This document shows positions 45,005 to 54,293 of a stretch of DNA of 64,000 nt, piece after piece. Every line of letters begins with the position of its first letter. The first letter of the stretch is position 1. Source of the DNA: Micromonospora coxensis (GTDB lineage: Bacteria; Actinomycetota; Actinomycetes; Mycobacteriales; Micromonosporaceae); the NCBI RefSeq assembly GCF_900090295.1, contig NZ_LT607753.1, positions 1,178,001 to 1,242,000 on the forward strand, in the 5' to 3' direction. The notes under the pieces are model-generated. The model searched no databases and was not told the origin of the DNA. It saw only the letters and a list, made by a program, of their open reading frames with translations. The translations under genes and the position numbers were made by a program.

Positions 45005-45311
45005 CAGCGGGCGGCGTACGGGCCGGACGGACGGGGGGCACCAGCGCGCGGGGGCCGCCCCGCCTGAACCACAGTCACGGACCGCTCTCCGCTTCGACTG
45101 GCGGCCTGGCGCCGCGTCCGACTCCGTTGGTGGTATGACGGCCGGGGCCCGGAAAACTCATCGCCGCGCCGCCCGCCCCGTCGAGGTGGACGCCGGGACG
45201 GGCATGGTCGATTCCGGTCACCGAAACTGCGCACGGACGAATAAGCGCCGTCACACGGTGGCACCTAGTGTGTTCGCTGAGTTGTCCGGCCCTTCTGGAT
45301 GGAGTGCACAC
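45005..45311. other. Intergenic region with no recognised element
   Basis: 307 bp between the cupin gene (minus) and the membrane protein at 45312 (plus). It presumably holds divergent promoters; I see no clear palindrome or gene. Confidence 0.5.
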
Positions 45312-45902
45312 ATGACAGTGGCCAACGGGCACACCTCGCGGCGCGGTCTGATCGGCGCGATCAACGAGCGGCACCATCGCGCGGTTCTCGGGCTGTACAT
45401 GGTCATCGTGCTGGGCCACTGGGCCGAGCACCTGGTCCAGGCGTTCCAGATCTGGGGGCTCGGGTGGGCCCGCCCCCAGGCGCGCGGCGTGCTGGGCATG
45501 CCGTTCCCGTGGCTGGTCAGCTCGGAGTGGCTGCACTACGGGTATGCGATCGTCATGCTGATCGGCCTGTTCGCGCTGCGCCCCGGCTTCGTCGGCCGGG
45601 CCCGCACCTGGTGGACGATCGCCCTGGTGATCCAGTTCTGGCACCACGTCGAGCACCTGCTGCTGCTGTTGCAGGTCCAGATGGGCTTCCTGCTGCCCGG
45701 GACCACCGTCCCGACCAGCCTGGCCCAGCTCGTCGTGCCCCGCGTCGAGCTGCACCTGTTCTACAACTCCATCGTCTTCCTCCCGATGCTGATCGCGATG
45801 TACCTGCACCTGCGGCCGAACGACGGCGAGCTGCGGCAGATGACGTGCAGCTGCACCCACGAGAGCCGTCGGCGGCTGACCCTCGCCCCGTCCGCCGGCT
45901 GA
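45312..45902 (+). CDS. His-rich integral membrane protein of unknown family
   Basis: 196 residues from ATG 45312. Four to five hydrophobic helices are visible, with paired His inside or near them: LGHWAEHLVQ, FWHHVEHLLLLLQ and HLFYNSIVF. Such residues could bind copper or haem. The next gene, a CopC-like protein 11 bp downstream, suggests a metal-handling pair. The C-terminal tail contains a CSCTH motif, another possible metal site. The family was not recognised. Confidence 0.7.
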   Translation: MTVANGHTSRRGLIGAINERHHRAVLGLYMVIVLGHWAEHLVQAFQIWGLGWARPQARGVLGMPFPWLVSSEWLHYGYAIVMLIGLFALRPGFVGRARTWWTIALVIQFWHHVEHLLLLLQVQMGFLLPGTTVPTSLAQLVVPRVELHLFYNSIVFLPMLIAMYLHLRPNDGELRQMTCSCTHESRRRLTLAPSAG

Positions 45903-45913
45903 CCGGGGCCGTC

Positions 45914-46555
45914 TTGTCCGCCGGACGCCGTACCCTGGCCGTCGCCACCGCCCTGGCCGCCGTCGGCATCGCCGTCGCCGTCGGGGCGGTGGCCCGGCAG
46001 TCGGACGCGGAGCCGGCCCGGGTGCTGGCGGTGACCCCGGCCGACGGGACCGCCCTGGCGGCCACCCCGGACCAGGTCACCCTGCGGCTCTCGACCGACG
46101 CGGACCCGGTGCTGTCGCACGTCACCGTCCGCGACAGCGCCGGGGCCACGGTCAACGACGGCCGGGTCAGGACCGACGGGCAGAGCGGGTTGCGCCAACC
46201 GGTCCGCCTGGACCGGCCCGGCGACTACAGCGTCGCCTACCACGTCACCTTCACCAATGGACAGGACGACACCGGGGTACTGCGGTTCAGCGTCGGCACC
46301 GGCGTGCCGCCCCGGGCCACGGGCGAGATCCCCGACGCGATCACCGACAGCGGCGAGCACGCCCACGGCGTCGACCCGTTGGGCGCCACCCTGCTGATCG
46401 TCGACGGTCTGGTGCTGCTCGGCGTCCTCGTCCTGCTGATGCGCCGACGCCCGTCCGGCCCGTCGCACCCGGCCACCGCAGGCACACCGACGCCCGCCGG
46501 CCCGACCGCGTCCGGGCCCCGCGACCGAGGGCCGTCCGAGCCGCCGGGCGACTGA
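45914..46555 (+). CDS. CopC-domain protein with C-terminal membrane anchor
   Basis: 213 residues if TTG 45914 is the start, which is unusual; no in-frame ATG or GTG suits. It has a signal peptide, then a CopC-like beta-sandwich (VLAVTPADGTALAATPDQVTLRLS...), a His segment DSGEHAHGVDP, a C-terminal helix (LLIVDGLVLLGVLVLLM) and a basic/Pro-rich tail. CopC proteins chelate copper on the outside. The N-terminal His ligand of classic CopC is not at the mature start, so metal binding here is uncertain. Probably an operon with 45312-45902. Confidence 0.72.
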   Translation: MSAGRRTLAVATALAAVGIAVAVGAVARQSDAEPARVLAVTPADGTALAATPDQVTLRLSTDADPVLSHVTVRDSAGATVNDGRVRTDGQSGLRQPVRLDRPGDYSVAYHVTFTNGQDDTGVLRFSVGTGVPPRATGEIPDAITDSGEHAHGVDPLGATLLIVDGLVLLGVLVLLMRRRPSGPSHPATAGTPTPAGPTASGPRDRGPSEPPGD

Positions 46556-46696
46556 CCGGCGTCCGTCTTCGGCGGCCGCCGGCCCGCTCCCCCGGCGGCC
46601 GCCGGACCGCCGCATCCCTGACGTCGCCCGTCCGGCGCCCTCCGGCTACGGCGGTGGAGCCCCGGATGAGGGCTGTCCCGCCGGCCGGGCACGATG

Positions 46697-47002
46697 ATGT
46701 CCGTGCGTAGCGAGCGGCTGAGCTTCTCCGTCGAGTCCGTCCAGGACGTGCCGGGAGGCTGGCAGTTGGCGGGTGAGCCGGGGTATCACCCGCGGCACTG
46801 GGCGCGCCCGGGTGACCGCTTCGACCGTGCCTGCGGCGAGCACGGCCGCGAGGAGCGCACCGTGGACCTGGTCGTGGTGGAGCTGACCGGGACATCCGCC
46901 ATCGTCACCGGTTCCGGTGGCGACCAGCTCAGGCCCGGCGACATCGTCTCCGGCGAGCGCCTCGTTCAGGACAGCGGCCCAGCCAGCGAAGGCTTGCGCT
47001 GA
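46697..47002 (+). CDS. Hypothetical protein
   Basis: 101 residues from ATG 46697; ATG 46694 and GTG 46703 are neighbouring alternatives. The protein is polar, with a middle block DLVVVELTGTSAIVTGSGGDQLRPGDIVSGERL that has the look of a small beta-barrel. No family was recognised. Support is codon pattern only. Confidence 0.45.
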   Translation: MSVRSERLSFSVESVQDVPGGWQLAGEPGYHPRHWARPGDRFDRACGEHGREERTVDLVVVELTGTSAIVTGSGGDQLRPGDIVSGERLVQDSGPASEGLR

Positions 47003-47024
47003 GGAAGAGGGCCGCATGGCGGGC

Positions 47025-47131
47025 ACTGCCGAGTCGGGTTCTCCGTAGCACTGGTCGGCCTGCTCACCGGCGAGATCCAATCCGAGTACCTGAGCCGTCG
47101 GCTCGGTGGACCGCACACCTACGGCCGCTGA
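47025..47131 (+). pseudogene. Possible degraded coding remnant
   Basis: A 35-residue open stretch ends in TGA at 47129-47131 and includes LVGLLTGEIQSEYLSRRLGG, but there is no in-frame start codon and an in-frame stop lies close upstream. The amino-acid pattern looks protein-like rather than random. It may be the 3' end of a lost gene. Low confidence. Confidence 0.25.
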
Positions 47132-47222
47132 CCGTCATCACCGTCGAGCCGCGCCGCCCGACCCCGACAGGGCGAGCCGGCAGCACCGACGAGAGCGGAC
47201 GCCGGCACGGCACGGGCACACG

Positions 47223-47257
47223 GATCGGGCCGGGTGCGCGAGGCACCCGGCCCGATC
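47223..47257. terminator. Terminator hairpin of the peroxidase gene
   Basis: Perfect 15-bp stem (GATCGGGCCGGGTGC, loop GCGAG) starting 17 bp past the peroxidase stop on the minus strand. Confidence 0.7.
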
Positions 47258-47273
47258 GTGATCGGTGCGGTGG

Positions 47274-49454
47274 TTACGGCCGGCTGTGCCGGCGCGACGC
47301 CCGCCGGGGCGTACGCGACGCCGAACCGGACGGGGCGAGGCCCGGCGGGAGCAGCGCGGCGCCGTCCGCCGGCAGCTTCGCGGGGCCGGCCTTGCCGACG
47401 ACGAGGGCACGCGTGCCGGAGCGACCGGGCAGCAGCCGCTCGCTGCCGCGGACCTTCGGGACGGCCCGGTCCTGGGCCTGCGGCGTGCGGAACACGTCGG
47501 CCGCCAGGTGGTCGCGGGGGATGTCGGTGTTCAGGGCGATGATGTCACCGAGCGTCTTCCGGTAGTCGATCTTGAAGGCGGCCCGGATCAGCGGCAGCAA
47601 CGGGTCGTTGCCGTAGTGGAACCGGTCGCCGTCGCGCAGCGCGAGGAACTGCTTGCGCCAGATCGCCAGCTGCAGCTCACCGAACTCCTTGCCCGGCAGG
47701 TTCGGCTCGGCCATCATGCCGACGAACGCGTCGAGCCGGTCCACACTGCCGTAGACGGCCTTGAGCCGGGCCGCGATCGGGGTACGGCGCTCGGCGCGCA
47801 CCGCGTCGTCGGCCGCCGCCGTGGTACGCCTGCCCTCGGCGTCGTACAGCGCGGTGAAGTCCAGGCTGTCCGGGTCGTCGATCTCCGCGCCCGGGGTCAG
47901 CTCCGGGTCGGCCGGGAAGGACTCCGACGCCTCGCCGGTGATCGCCGCGAACGACGGCTTGGCCGGCAGGCCGTACGCGGCCCGCAGGTCGTTGTAGCTC
48001 GGCATGCCGTGGTCCCGGCTGCGGGCGATGTCGATCGCGCCCAGGTCGTTGCGCCCCGCCAGGCAGGGCGGCAGGGCCGGGTCGTCCGCACAACCGGGGT
48101 TGCCGGGCACGGGGACGGTGAACGGGAAGCTGCGCAGCATGTTGCTCATCAGCTCGTCGTTGCGGGTCTGCGGGCGCAGCCCGACGCCGTGCAGCATCGG
48201 CCCGAGCTGGAGCAGCTCCAGCAGGTCCGGGTTGAAGAAGGCGTCCTCACCGAGCGGGATCATCAGCCGGACGGTGTCGCCCTCGACCGTCACCTCGACG
48301 TCCAGCTCACGCAGCCGGTCGAGGGTCTGCTGGCTGTAGCGGCCGACCTCGGCCTCCAGCCGGAAGTCACCGCGGATCTGGCTGTGCGCGCGGTACCCGA
48401 CGGTGGCGAACTCGTTGCTCACCGACACGTCCACGTCGGACTTGTACCCGGTGTAGCGGGGCAGGTCGACGCCGAGCGACGGCAGGAACTGGGTGTAGGT
48501 GATGTACTGCTGCTCGGCGATGACCACCGCTCGGGCGATCTCGAACTTGTCCTGCTCGGACAGCCACTTCGGCAGCTGGGCGACGATCCGGTTGTGTTCC
48601 CGGGCGAAGAGGGTCTGGATGGCCAGCAGCGCCGGGTTCTCGTTGGCCCGCTGGTCGCCGGTGACCGCCGCCTTCTCCGGGGTGTTGAACAGCTGCCCGC
48701 CGGCGACCATGTTCGGCGCGGTGGAGGCGTCGCCCCGGGTGTCCCGCCGGGGCAGGTAGTTGCCCGGCATCAGCAGGGTGGCCTTGTTGTTGCGCGGGTC
48801 ACCGTCGACGGTGCCCTCGCGCAGCCAGTCGAGCCGGTCGATGGCGTTGCCGTAGACGGCGGCCCCGTCGAGGTAGGAGCTGACCGTGTTGATCTGCTCC
48901 CGGGGGGTGGTGACGCCGGTGCCGTCGGCCGGGCGGGACCGGTCGAACGGGACGATGCCGATGTCGTTGCGGAACGATTCCATCGGATCGGCGTTGTCGA
49001 AGACGATGTTGCGGGTCTCACCGGGCGGGCTGACCAGCCGCCGGCCGAGCCGCTGGGCGATGGTGTGGTCGACGAACTGGCCCCACACGAAGCCCCACTG
49101 GCTGACGCCGTTGGGTGAGTAGATGTTCTGGTCGACGTCGTTGAAGATCCGGTTGCTGACGTACCGCTCGGGCGGCAGGTCGACGATCTCGTTGAGCCCG
49201 TCGGCGTACCAGGCCGGCCCGACCCGCGGGTAGATGGTGTCGATCTTCCCCCAGGTGGGGTTGGCCCGGTTGTTGCCGGACCCGTCGATGCTCTGCACCT
49301 CCCAGAGGCCGAGTATCCGGTCCGGCCGGGCGGCGCCGGCGTTGGCCGGACCGCTCAGCCCCACCCCGGCAGCCACCACGAGGGCGACGACCGCGGCCTG
49401 GGCCGCCTTGGCTGATCGGGCCCGGCCACGCCGGCCCCGTGCGACTGCACGCAT
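47274..49454 (-). CDS. Secreted animal-type haem peroxidase
   Basis: 726 residues, ATG 49454, with GGGGAGGAG at good spacing; ATG 49460 lies too close to that site. The signal peptide ends about ANA. The An_peroxidase domain has distal-side GQFVDHTI (canonical GQFxDHD with the last Asp replaced), FAREHNRIVAQLPK (proximal His), LPSLGVDLPRYTGY and SRDHGMPSYNDLR. These enzymes oxidise halides, phenols or thiocyanate with H2O2 outside the cell. Many actinobacterial members are cyclo-oxygenase/LoxA- or peroxidasin-like. The substrate is unknown. Confidence 0.92.
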   Translation of the reverse strand: MRAVARGRRGRARSAKAAQAAVVALVVAAGVGLSGPANAGAARPDRILGLWEVQSIDGSGNNRANPTWGKIDTIYPRVGPAWYADGLNEIVDLPPERYVSNRIFNDVDQNIYSPNGVSQWGFVWGQFVDHTIAQRLGRRLVSPPGETRNIVFDNADPMESFRNDIGIVPFDRSRPADGTGVTTPREQINTVSSYLDGAAVYGNAIDRLDWLREGTVDGDPRNNKATLLMPGNYLPRRDTRGDASTAPNMVAGGQLFNTPEKAAVTGDQRANENPALLAIQTLFAREHNRIVAQLPKWLSEQDKFEIARAVVIAEQQYITYTQFLPSLGVDLPRYTGYKSDVDVSVSNEFATVGYRAHSQIRGDFRLEAEVGRYSQQTLDRLRELDVEVTVEGDTVRLMIPLGEDAFFNPDLLELLQLGPMLHGVGLRPQTRNDELMSNMLRSFPFTVPVPGNPGCADDPALPPCLAGRNDLGAIDIARSRDHGMPSYNDLRAAYGLPAKPSFAAITGEASESFPADPELTPGAEIDDPDSLDFTALYDAEGRRTTAAADDAVRAERRTPIAARLKAVYGSVDRLDAFVGMMAEPNLPGKEFGELQLAIWRKQFLALRDGDRFHYGNDPLLPLIRAAFKIDYRKTLGDIIALNTDIPRDHLAADVFRTPQAQDRAVPKVRGSERLLPGRSGTRALVVGKAGPAKLPADGAALLPPGLAPSGSASRTPRRASRRHSRP

Positions 49455-49762
49455 GCCCATCTCCTCCCCTTTGACTTGACGAACACGATGGGCCGGAGAC
49501 CGTAGCGACCCCACCGCCGGACGTCCGTCCGGGCGCGACAGGTCAGGTCGACCGGCGGGTACGACCGGGCGTCGCGTGGCGTCGACGGGCGAGCCCCCCG
49601 AGCGCCGGGTACGGCTGTCGATCTCCCCGGTAGTGTGGACGCCACCCGGGGGTGGCGCTTCTTCCGCCGTGCGCAGCGGGGCGGCCCGGGCTTCCGGTCA
49701 CCGGCGCGGCCCCACCCGCCGGCCGGTCCGGCAGCGGTTGCCCACCACCCCGCCACGGCGGG

Positions 49763-50617
49763 TCACGGCCGCCCTGCGGGGGACGGACGCGGCCCCACGA
49801 GGGGGCGGCGCTCCGCCGACCAGCCGTCGACGTCGCTGTCGGCGTTGAGGATCGCCTGGTGCAGGCGCTGCACCGGCGGGCCGGGTTCCAGGCCCAGTTC
49901 GGTGACGAGGTTGCCCCGCACCCGGTGGAAGACCTCCAGGGCCTGGGCCCGCCGGCCGCTGAGGTGCAGCGCCCGCATGTACTGCGCGTGCAGCCCCTCG
50001 TGCAGCGGGTTCTCCACGGTCAGGGCGGCCAGTTCGGTCAGCACCTCGCGGTGCATGCCCAGCCGCAGCTCGGCGTCGACCAGGTACTCCAGGGTGACCA
50101 GCCGGGACTCCTCCAGCTGCCGGCGGCGCGCCTCCAGCAGCCGGCCCACCGGCACGTCCACCAGCGCCCGGCCCCGCCACACCCGCATCGCCTCGGACAG
50201 GTGCCGGACGGCCCCGGCGTCGTCCCCGTCGGCCAGCGCCTGCCGCCCCCGCAGCGCCAGCAGCTCGTAGCGACGCAGGTCCAGGCCGGTCAGGCGGCTG
50301 CGCAGCAGGTACCCGCCGGCCCGGGTGACGAGCAGGTCGGTGCTGACCTCCGCCACCGACCGGCCGGTCGCGGCCGCGAAGTGCTTGCGCAGGTTGAGGA
50401 TGTACGTCTGCACGGTGGTCGACGCGCTGGCCGGAGGCTCGTCCCCCCACAGCTCGGTGCTCAGCGAGGACGCGGGCACCACCTGGTCGGCGTGCGCGAT
50501 CAGCACGGCGAGGACGTTGCGCACCTTCGGCGCCGTCGGCGTCCAGGCGACGCCCCGCACCCGTACGGACAGCGGCCCGAGCACGGCCATGTCGATGAAT
50601 TGACCCGTAGCTTCCAC
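49763..50617 (-). CDS. SARP-family transcriptional activator
   Basis: 284 residues from GTG 50617 (AGGGGCG upstream); ATG 50590 lacks a ribosome binding site. It has an N-terminal OmpR-type winged helix (AVLGPLSVRV... KVRNVLAVLIAHADQVVPASSLSTELWGDEPPASASTTVQTYILNLRKHF). A bacterial transcriptional activation domain with TPR-like helices follows (LEESRLVTLEYLVDAELRLGMHREVL). SARPs switch on antibiotic clusters. It faces away from the sugar gene at 50992 across a 374-bp region and is the likely pathway activator of the cluster to its right. Confidence 0.92.
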   Translation of the reverse strand: MEATGQFIDMAVLGPLSVRVRGVAWTPTAPKVRNVLAVLIAHADQVVPASSLSTELWGDEPPASASTTVQTYILNLRKHFAAATGRSVAEVSTDLLVTRAGGYLLRSRLTGLDLRRYELLALRGRQALADGDDAGAVRHLSEAMRVWRGRALVDVPVGRLLEARRRQLEESRLVTLEYLVDAELRLGMHREVLTELAALTVENPLHEGLHAQYMRALHLSGRRAQALEVFHRVRGNLVTELGLEPGPPVQRLHQAILNADSDVDGWSAERRPLVGPRPSPAGRP

Positions 50618-50991
50618 GCGCGCCCCTGATCGGATGGACTTGAGCGGATCCTTATGGTCATCGGCGGCCCGTCGCGCCTGCATCTTCTACCGTGCCGGCC
50701 GCCGTCGTGCGATGGTCGGGACGCCTCGAGCGAGTTGCGACCGGCCGTCGAGCACGGCGTTCCTACGCTTGCCGGCACCGGCCGGCGGGTCGGCGTACCC
50801 GATGGTGGCCGCCGGCCGCCCACCTCCGCGCCGCGGAACGGGCCGGGTCGGATCGACCCGGGCCGCCCTTCCCATCGCACCGCCGCTGGTCCGGTCTCAC
50901 CGGGACGTCGTGGCCCCCACCCGGCCCGGCCGCGGCGCGCCGGGCCGCACGCCGGCCCGCCAGCCGACCGGGGGCCGACAGGAGGTGCGCG
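50618..50991. other. Divergent promoter region SARP / 4-ketoreductase
   Basis: 374 bp, high GC. No clear palindrome or SARP direct heptamer repeat was recognised. It presumably carries the promoters of both genes. Confidence 0.5.
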
Positions 50992-51972
50992 ATGACCGAG
51001 CAGACGAGCACCGGCGGCCCGGCCCGCCGGGCACGCTCGGGCCACCGGCCCGGCCGGGCCGCCGGCGACCGGGCGGGCACGACGGTCGCGGTGCTGGGCG
51101 CGACCGGCTGTGTCGGGCGGGCCGTCTGCGCCGCGTACGCCCGGCGGGGCGACCGGGTCCTCGCCATCGCCAGGACGGCGCCGCCCGACCCCGACCACCC
51201 GTTCCTCGCCCTAGACGTCGCCGACACCGCCCCGGCCGAGCTGGCCCGGATCCTCGGCGACGCCGGGGTGGACACGGTGGTCAACGCCGCCGGCGGTTGG
51301 GCGCGCACCGAGGAGCTGCACCGGGGACACGTCCAGCTCGTGCGCCGGCTCGTCGCCGCCGTCGGCGCGACGCGGACCCGGCCCCGGCTGGTGCACGTCG
51401 GCTCGGTGCACGAGTACGGCCCGATCGCCGAGGGCACCAGCGTCCGCGAGACCGCCGAGGTCCGTCCGGACACCGCGTACGGCCGGATGAAGCTGGCCGG
51501 GAGCCGGATCGTGCTGCGGGCCGCGCAGGCCGGTTCGGTGGACGCCGTGGTGCTGCGGGCGGTGAACGTCTACGGCCCGTACACCACACCGGCGAGCTTT
51601 CTGGGGACGCTGCGCGACCGGCTGCGGCGGGCCGGCCCGGAGGGGTTGACGGTGACCGTCGCCGCGGCCCGGCGCGACTTCGTCGACGCCCGGGACCTGG
51701 CCGAGGCGGTGGTGCTGGCCGGCCGCGCGCCGGTCACCGGAGAGGTGATCAACATCGGGCGGGGCGTCGCCGAGGACGTGCGGGAGCTGGTCCGGGTGCT
51801 GCTGGAGACGGCGGGGCTGCGGCCGGACGCGGTGCCGCTGGTCGACGCCCCGGTGTCCAGCAACGGGGGCGCCTGGACCCGCGCCGACATCGGCCGGGCC
51901 CGGCGCCTGCTGGGGTGGCGCCCCCGGGCCGGGGTGCGGGAGTCGATCGAGGCCCTCTGGGAGCAGGGCTGA
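50992..51972 (+). CDS. NAD(P)-dependent epimerase/dehydratase, likely NDP-hexose 4-ketoreductase
   Basis: 326 residues from ATG 50992 with AGGAGG. It is an extended SDR: Rossmann motif GATGCVG (36-42), VNAAGGWART, LVHVGSVHEYGP, and the catalytic YGRMK. The RDFVDARDLAEAVVLA and VINIGRG blocks are typical of NDP-sugar 4-ketoreductases such as EryBIV/UrdR relatives. It reduces a 4-keto-deoxysugar and so sets C4 stereochemistry before transfer. The first 29 residues form a non-conserved Gly/Arg-rich extension. Confidence 0.85.
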   Translation: MTEQTSTGGPARRARSGHRPGRAAGDRAGTTVAVLGATGCVGRAVCAAYARRGDRVLAIARTAPPDPDHPFLALDVADTAPAELARILGDAGVDTVVNAAGGWARTEELHRGHVQLVRRLVAAVGATRTRPRLVHVGSVHEYGPIAEGTSVRETAEVRPDTAYGRMKLAGSRIVLRAAQAGSVDAVVLRAVNVYGPYTTPASFLGTLRDRLRRAGPEGLTVTVAAARRDFVDARDLAEAVVLAGRAPVTGEVINIGRGVAEDVRELVRVLLETAGLRPDAVPLVDAPVSSNGGAWTRADIGRARRLLGWRPRAGVRESIEALWEQG

Positions 51973-51980
51973 CAGCGGAT

Positions 51981-52012
51981 GTGCCGGCGGCCGGTCGACC
52001 GGCCGCCGGCAC
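51981..52012. terminator. Hairpin terminator between convergent sugar genes
   Basis: 32-bp perfect palindrome (14-bp stem with TCGA loop) nine bases after the ketoreductase stop, shared with the convergent 3-dehydratase gene. Confidence 0.65.
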
Positions 52013-52066
52013 GCCGGGGCTCGGGGTGCGCCCTCGGCGGGAGCGGATCCCGTCCCGGGCGCGGTG

Positions 52067-53368
52067 TCAGTGCCGCCCGGTCACGAAGGTGCGGATGGTG
52101 TCGATCACGAAGTCGGCCATCTCCAGCGTGATGCCGGGGTAGACGCCGATCCAGAAGGTGTGCTCGGTGACGAAGTCCGAGTTGGCCAGGTCCCCCACGA
52201 TCCGGCACGGCACGTCCTGGTAGGCCGGGTGCCGGGTGAGGTTGCCGGCGAAGAGCCGGCGGGTGCCGATCCTGCGCTCCTCCAGCCGCGCCACCAGTTG
52301 CTGCCGGGTGAACGGCGCCTCCGGCCGGACGCTGATCGGGAACCCGAACCAGCTCGGGTCGCTGTCCGGGGTGGCCTGCGGCAGCAGCAGGCCGGGCAGG
52401 TCGGCCAGTCCCTCGGACAGGCGGCGGAAGTTGCGCCGCCGGGCCTCGATGAACTCCGGCAGCCGGCGCAGCTGGCTGAGCACCAGCGCGGCCTGCGGGT
52501 CGGTGGCCTTGAGGTTGTAGCCGACGTGCGAGTAGACGTACTTGTGGTCGTAGCCGGCGGGCAGGGTGCCCATCTGGTAGTCGAACCGCTTGAGGCAGGT
52601 GTTGTCGGTGCCGGGCTCGCACCAGCAGTCCCGCCCCCAGTCGCGCAGCGACTCGACGATGCGCGCCAGCTCCAGGCTGCCGGTCAGCACGCAGCCGCCC
52701 TCACCGGCGGTGATGTGGTGCGCCGGGTAGAAGCTCACCGTGGTCAGGTCGCCGAAGGTGCCGGTGAGCTGGCCGCGGTACGTCGAGCCGACCGCGTCGC
52801 AGTTGTCCTCCACGAGGAACAGGTCGTGCTCGGTGGCCAGGTCGGCGATCTCCGCCACCGGGAACGGGTTGCCCAGGGTGTGCGCGATCATGATGGCCCG
52901 GGTACGCGGCGAGATCGCCTCGGCGACCCGCTCGGCGGTGGTGTTGTAGGTGCCCAGCTCCACGTCGACGAAGACCGGCACCAGCCCGTTCTGCAGGATC
53001 GGGTTGACCGTGGTCGGGAAGCCGGCGGCCACCGTGATCACCTCGTCGCCGGGGCGTAGCCGCGCCTCACCCAGCTTCGGCGAGGTCAGCGCGGTCAACG
53101 CCAGCAGGTTGGCCGACGAGCCCGAGTTGACCAGGTGCGCCTTGCGCAGCTTGTAGTAGGCGGCGAACGCGCTCTCGAAGCGCCGGGCGCTGATCCCGGC
53201 GGCGATCCGCATGTCCAGCGCCGCCTCCACGAAGGCCGCGCGGTCGTCCTCGTCGAGCACCGCACCGGAGGACAGGATCGGGGTCACCCCGGGGACGAAG
53301 TCTCCCGGCTCCTGCTCCCGGTGGTACTTGCGGGTCTGTTCGAGCACCAGCGCCTTCAGCGACGTCAT
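52067..53368 (-). CDS. NDP-hexose 3-dehydratase, histidine-type DegT/DnrJ/EryC1 enzyme
   Basis: 433 residues, ATG 53368. PLP-fold blocks: [51 protein letters not shown], and [14 protein letters not shown] at about 212-225. In aminotransferases the residue after the first His is the PLP-binding Lys; here it is His218, as in E1/AscC, ColD and SpnQ/UrdQ-type 3-dehydratases. It removes the C3 hydroxyl of a 4-keto sugar as a PMP enzyme and needs a reductase partner. It implies a 3-deoxy sugar in the product. Confidence 0.93.
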   Translation of the reverse strand: MTSLKALVLEQTRKYHREQEPGDFVPGVTPILSSGAVLDEDDRAAFVEAALDMRIAAGISARRFESAFAAYYKLRKAHLVNSGSSANLLALTALTSPKLGEARLRPGDEVITVAAGFPTTVNPILQNGLVPVFVDVELGTYNTTAERVAEAISPRTRAIMIAHTLGNPFPVAEIADLATEHDLFLVEDNCDAVGSTYRGQLTGTFGDLTTVSFYPAHHITAGEGGCVLTGSLELARIVESLRDWGRDCWCEPGTDNTCLKRFDYQMGTLPAGYDHKYVYSHVGYNLKATDPQAALVLSQLRRLPEFIEARRRNFRRLSEGLADLPGLLLPQATPDSDPSWFGFPISVRPEAPFTRQQLVARLEERRIGTRRLFAGNLTRHPAYQDVPCRIVGDLANSDFVTEHTFWIGVYPGITLEMADFVIDTIRTFVTGRH

Positions 53369-53447
53369 CTTCGCGCCCCCTCCGCTCCACGTTGCGTACG
53401 CCCATGCTCGACGGCGCCGGTCGAGGATGCGTCGAGGAACGGTGGAG

Positions 53448-53482
53448 GCACCGCCGGCCGGCGGTGTCCCGGCCGGCGGTGC
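53448..53482. terminator. Hairpin terminator downstream of the MDMPI gene
   Basis: Perfect 14-bp stem (GCACCGCCGGCCGG, 7-nt loop) just beyond the stop of the minus-strand gene 53489-54106 and ahead of the 3-dehydratase start. It probably separates their transcripts. Confidence 0.6.
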
Positions 53483-53488
53483 GGCCCG

Positions 53489-54106
53489 TCAGGCCCGGCG
53501 CCCCAGGTACGCCAGCAGCTTGGTCTGCTCGTCCGCGCCGGGCGGCGGCTCGAGGGCCGGCCCGCTGACCATGCGGCTGCGCACCACCTCCTCGCCGACC
53601 ATCCGCAGCGCCTCCCACGCCTTGTCGATGTCGACCTGGTCGATCCGCTCGTCCTGCCCGGTGGCGCGGGCCAGGTCCCAGCCGTGCACGACCAGCTCGG
53701 TGCAGACCGCGCTGTCGATCGCCTGGGAGAAGCTGCGCAGCCCGAAACGCCCGTCGAACTCCGCGCGGGCCTGCTCGGGGTCGTTCAGGCTGGTCTCGAT
53801 CTGGTCGCGCACGCGCACGAACGCCTTGTACGGGTCGACGTCCACGCCGGGGCCCTGCGGCACCGGCAGGCCGACCATGTTGAGGTGGATCTCGCTCATC
53901 TCGACGACGTGCGCGACGAGGTCGCGCACGCTCCACTCGGTGCAGGGCGTCGGCCCCGACCAGGCGTCCGCCGGCACCGCGGCGATCCGGTCGGCGAACT
54001 GGGCCCCGAGCCGCGCGAACCGGTCGGCGACGGCGCGTTCCTCCGCCGTGAGCCCCGCACCGCTCACCGACGGACCGGCCGTCCGTCCGGGCTTCACCGT
54101 TGACAT
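53489..54106 (-). CDS. TIGR03086-like metal-binding protein (MDMPI/DinB fold)
   Basis: 205 residues. Four-helix DinB/maleylpyruvate-isomerase-N domain with metal-ligand His: VRDLVAHVVEMSEIHLNMVG and LVVHGWDLARATGQD, preceded by PCTEWSV. Members either use mycothiol as cofactor or have unknown functions. Such proteins occur in biosynthetic clusters as tailoring or protection factors. Role here is unknown. Confidence 0.85.
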   Translation of the reverse strand: MSTVKPGRTAGPSVSGAGLTAEERAVADRFARLGAQFADRIAAVPADAWSGPTPCTEWSVRDLVAHVVEMSEIHLNMVGLPVPQGPGVDVDPYKAFVRVRDQIETSLNDPEQARAEFDGRFGLRSFSQAIDSAVCTELVVHGWDLARATGQDERIDQVDIDKAWEALRMVGEEVVRSRMVSGPALEPPPGADEQTKLLAYLGRRA

Positions 54107-54293
54107 AACCGTTCTCCTGCCACTCGACGTCAGGTGGCCCCGGCGTACGCCTGTCGAGGCGCCACCGGGGCCCTACCTGTACGACGGGTGGGCAGCGGGA
54201 AAGTCATCGCCGCAGGGTCCGGCCCGGCGTGTCGCGCACCGCGCTGGCCTGCGGCGACACGGCGGAGAGGGGTCGGCGGACGGCCGCCGGCGC

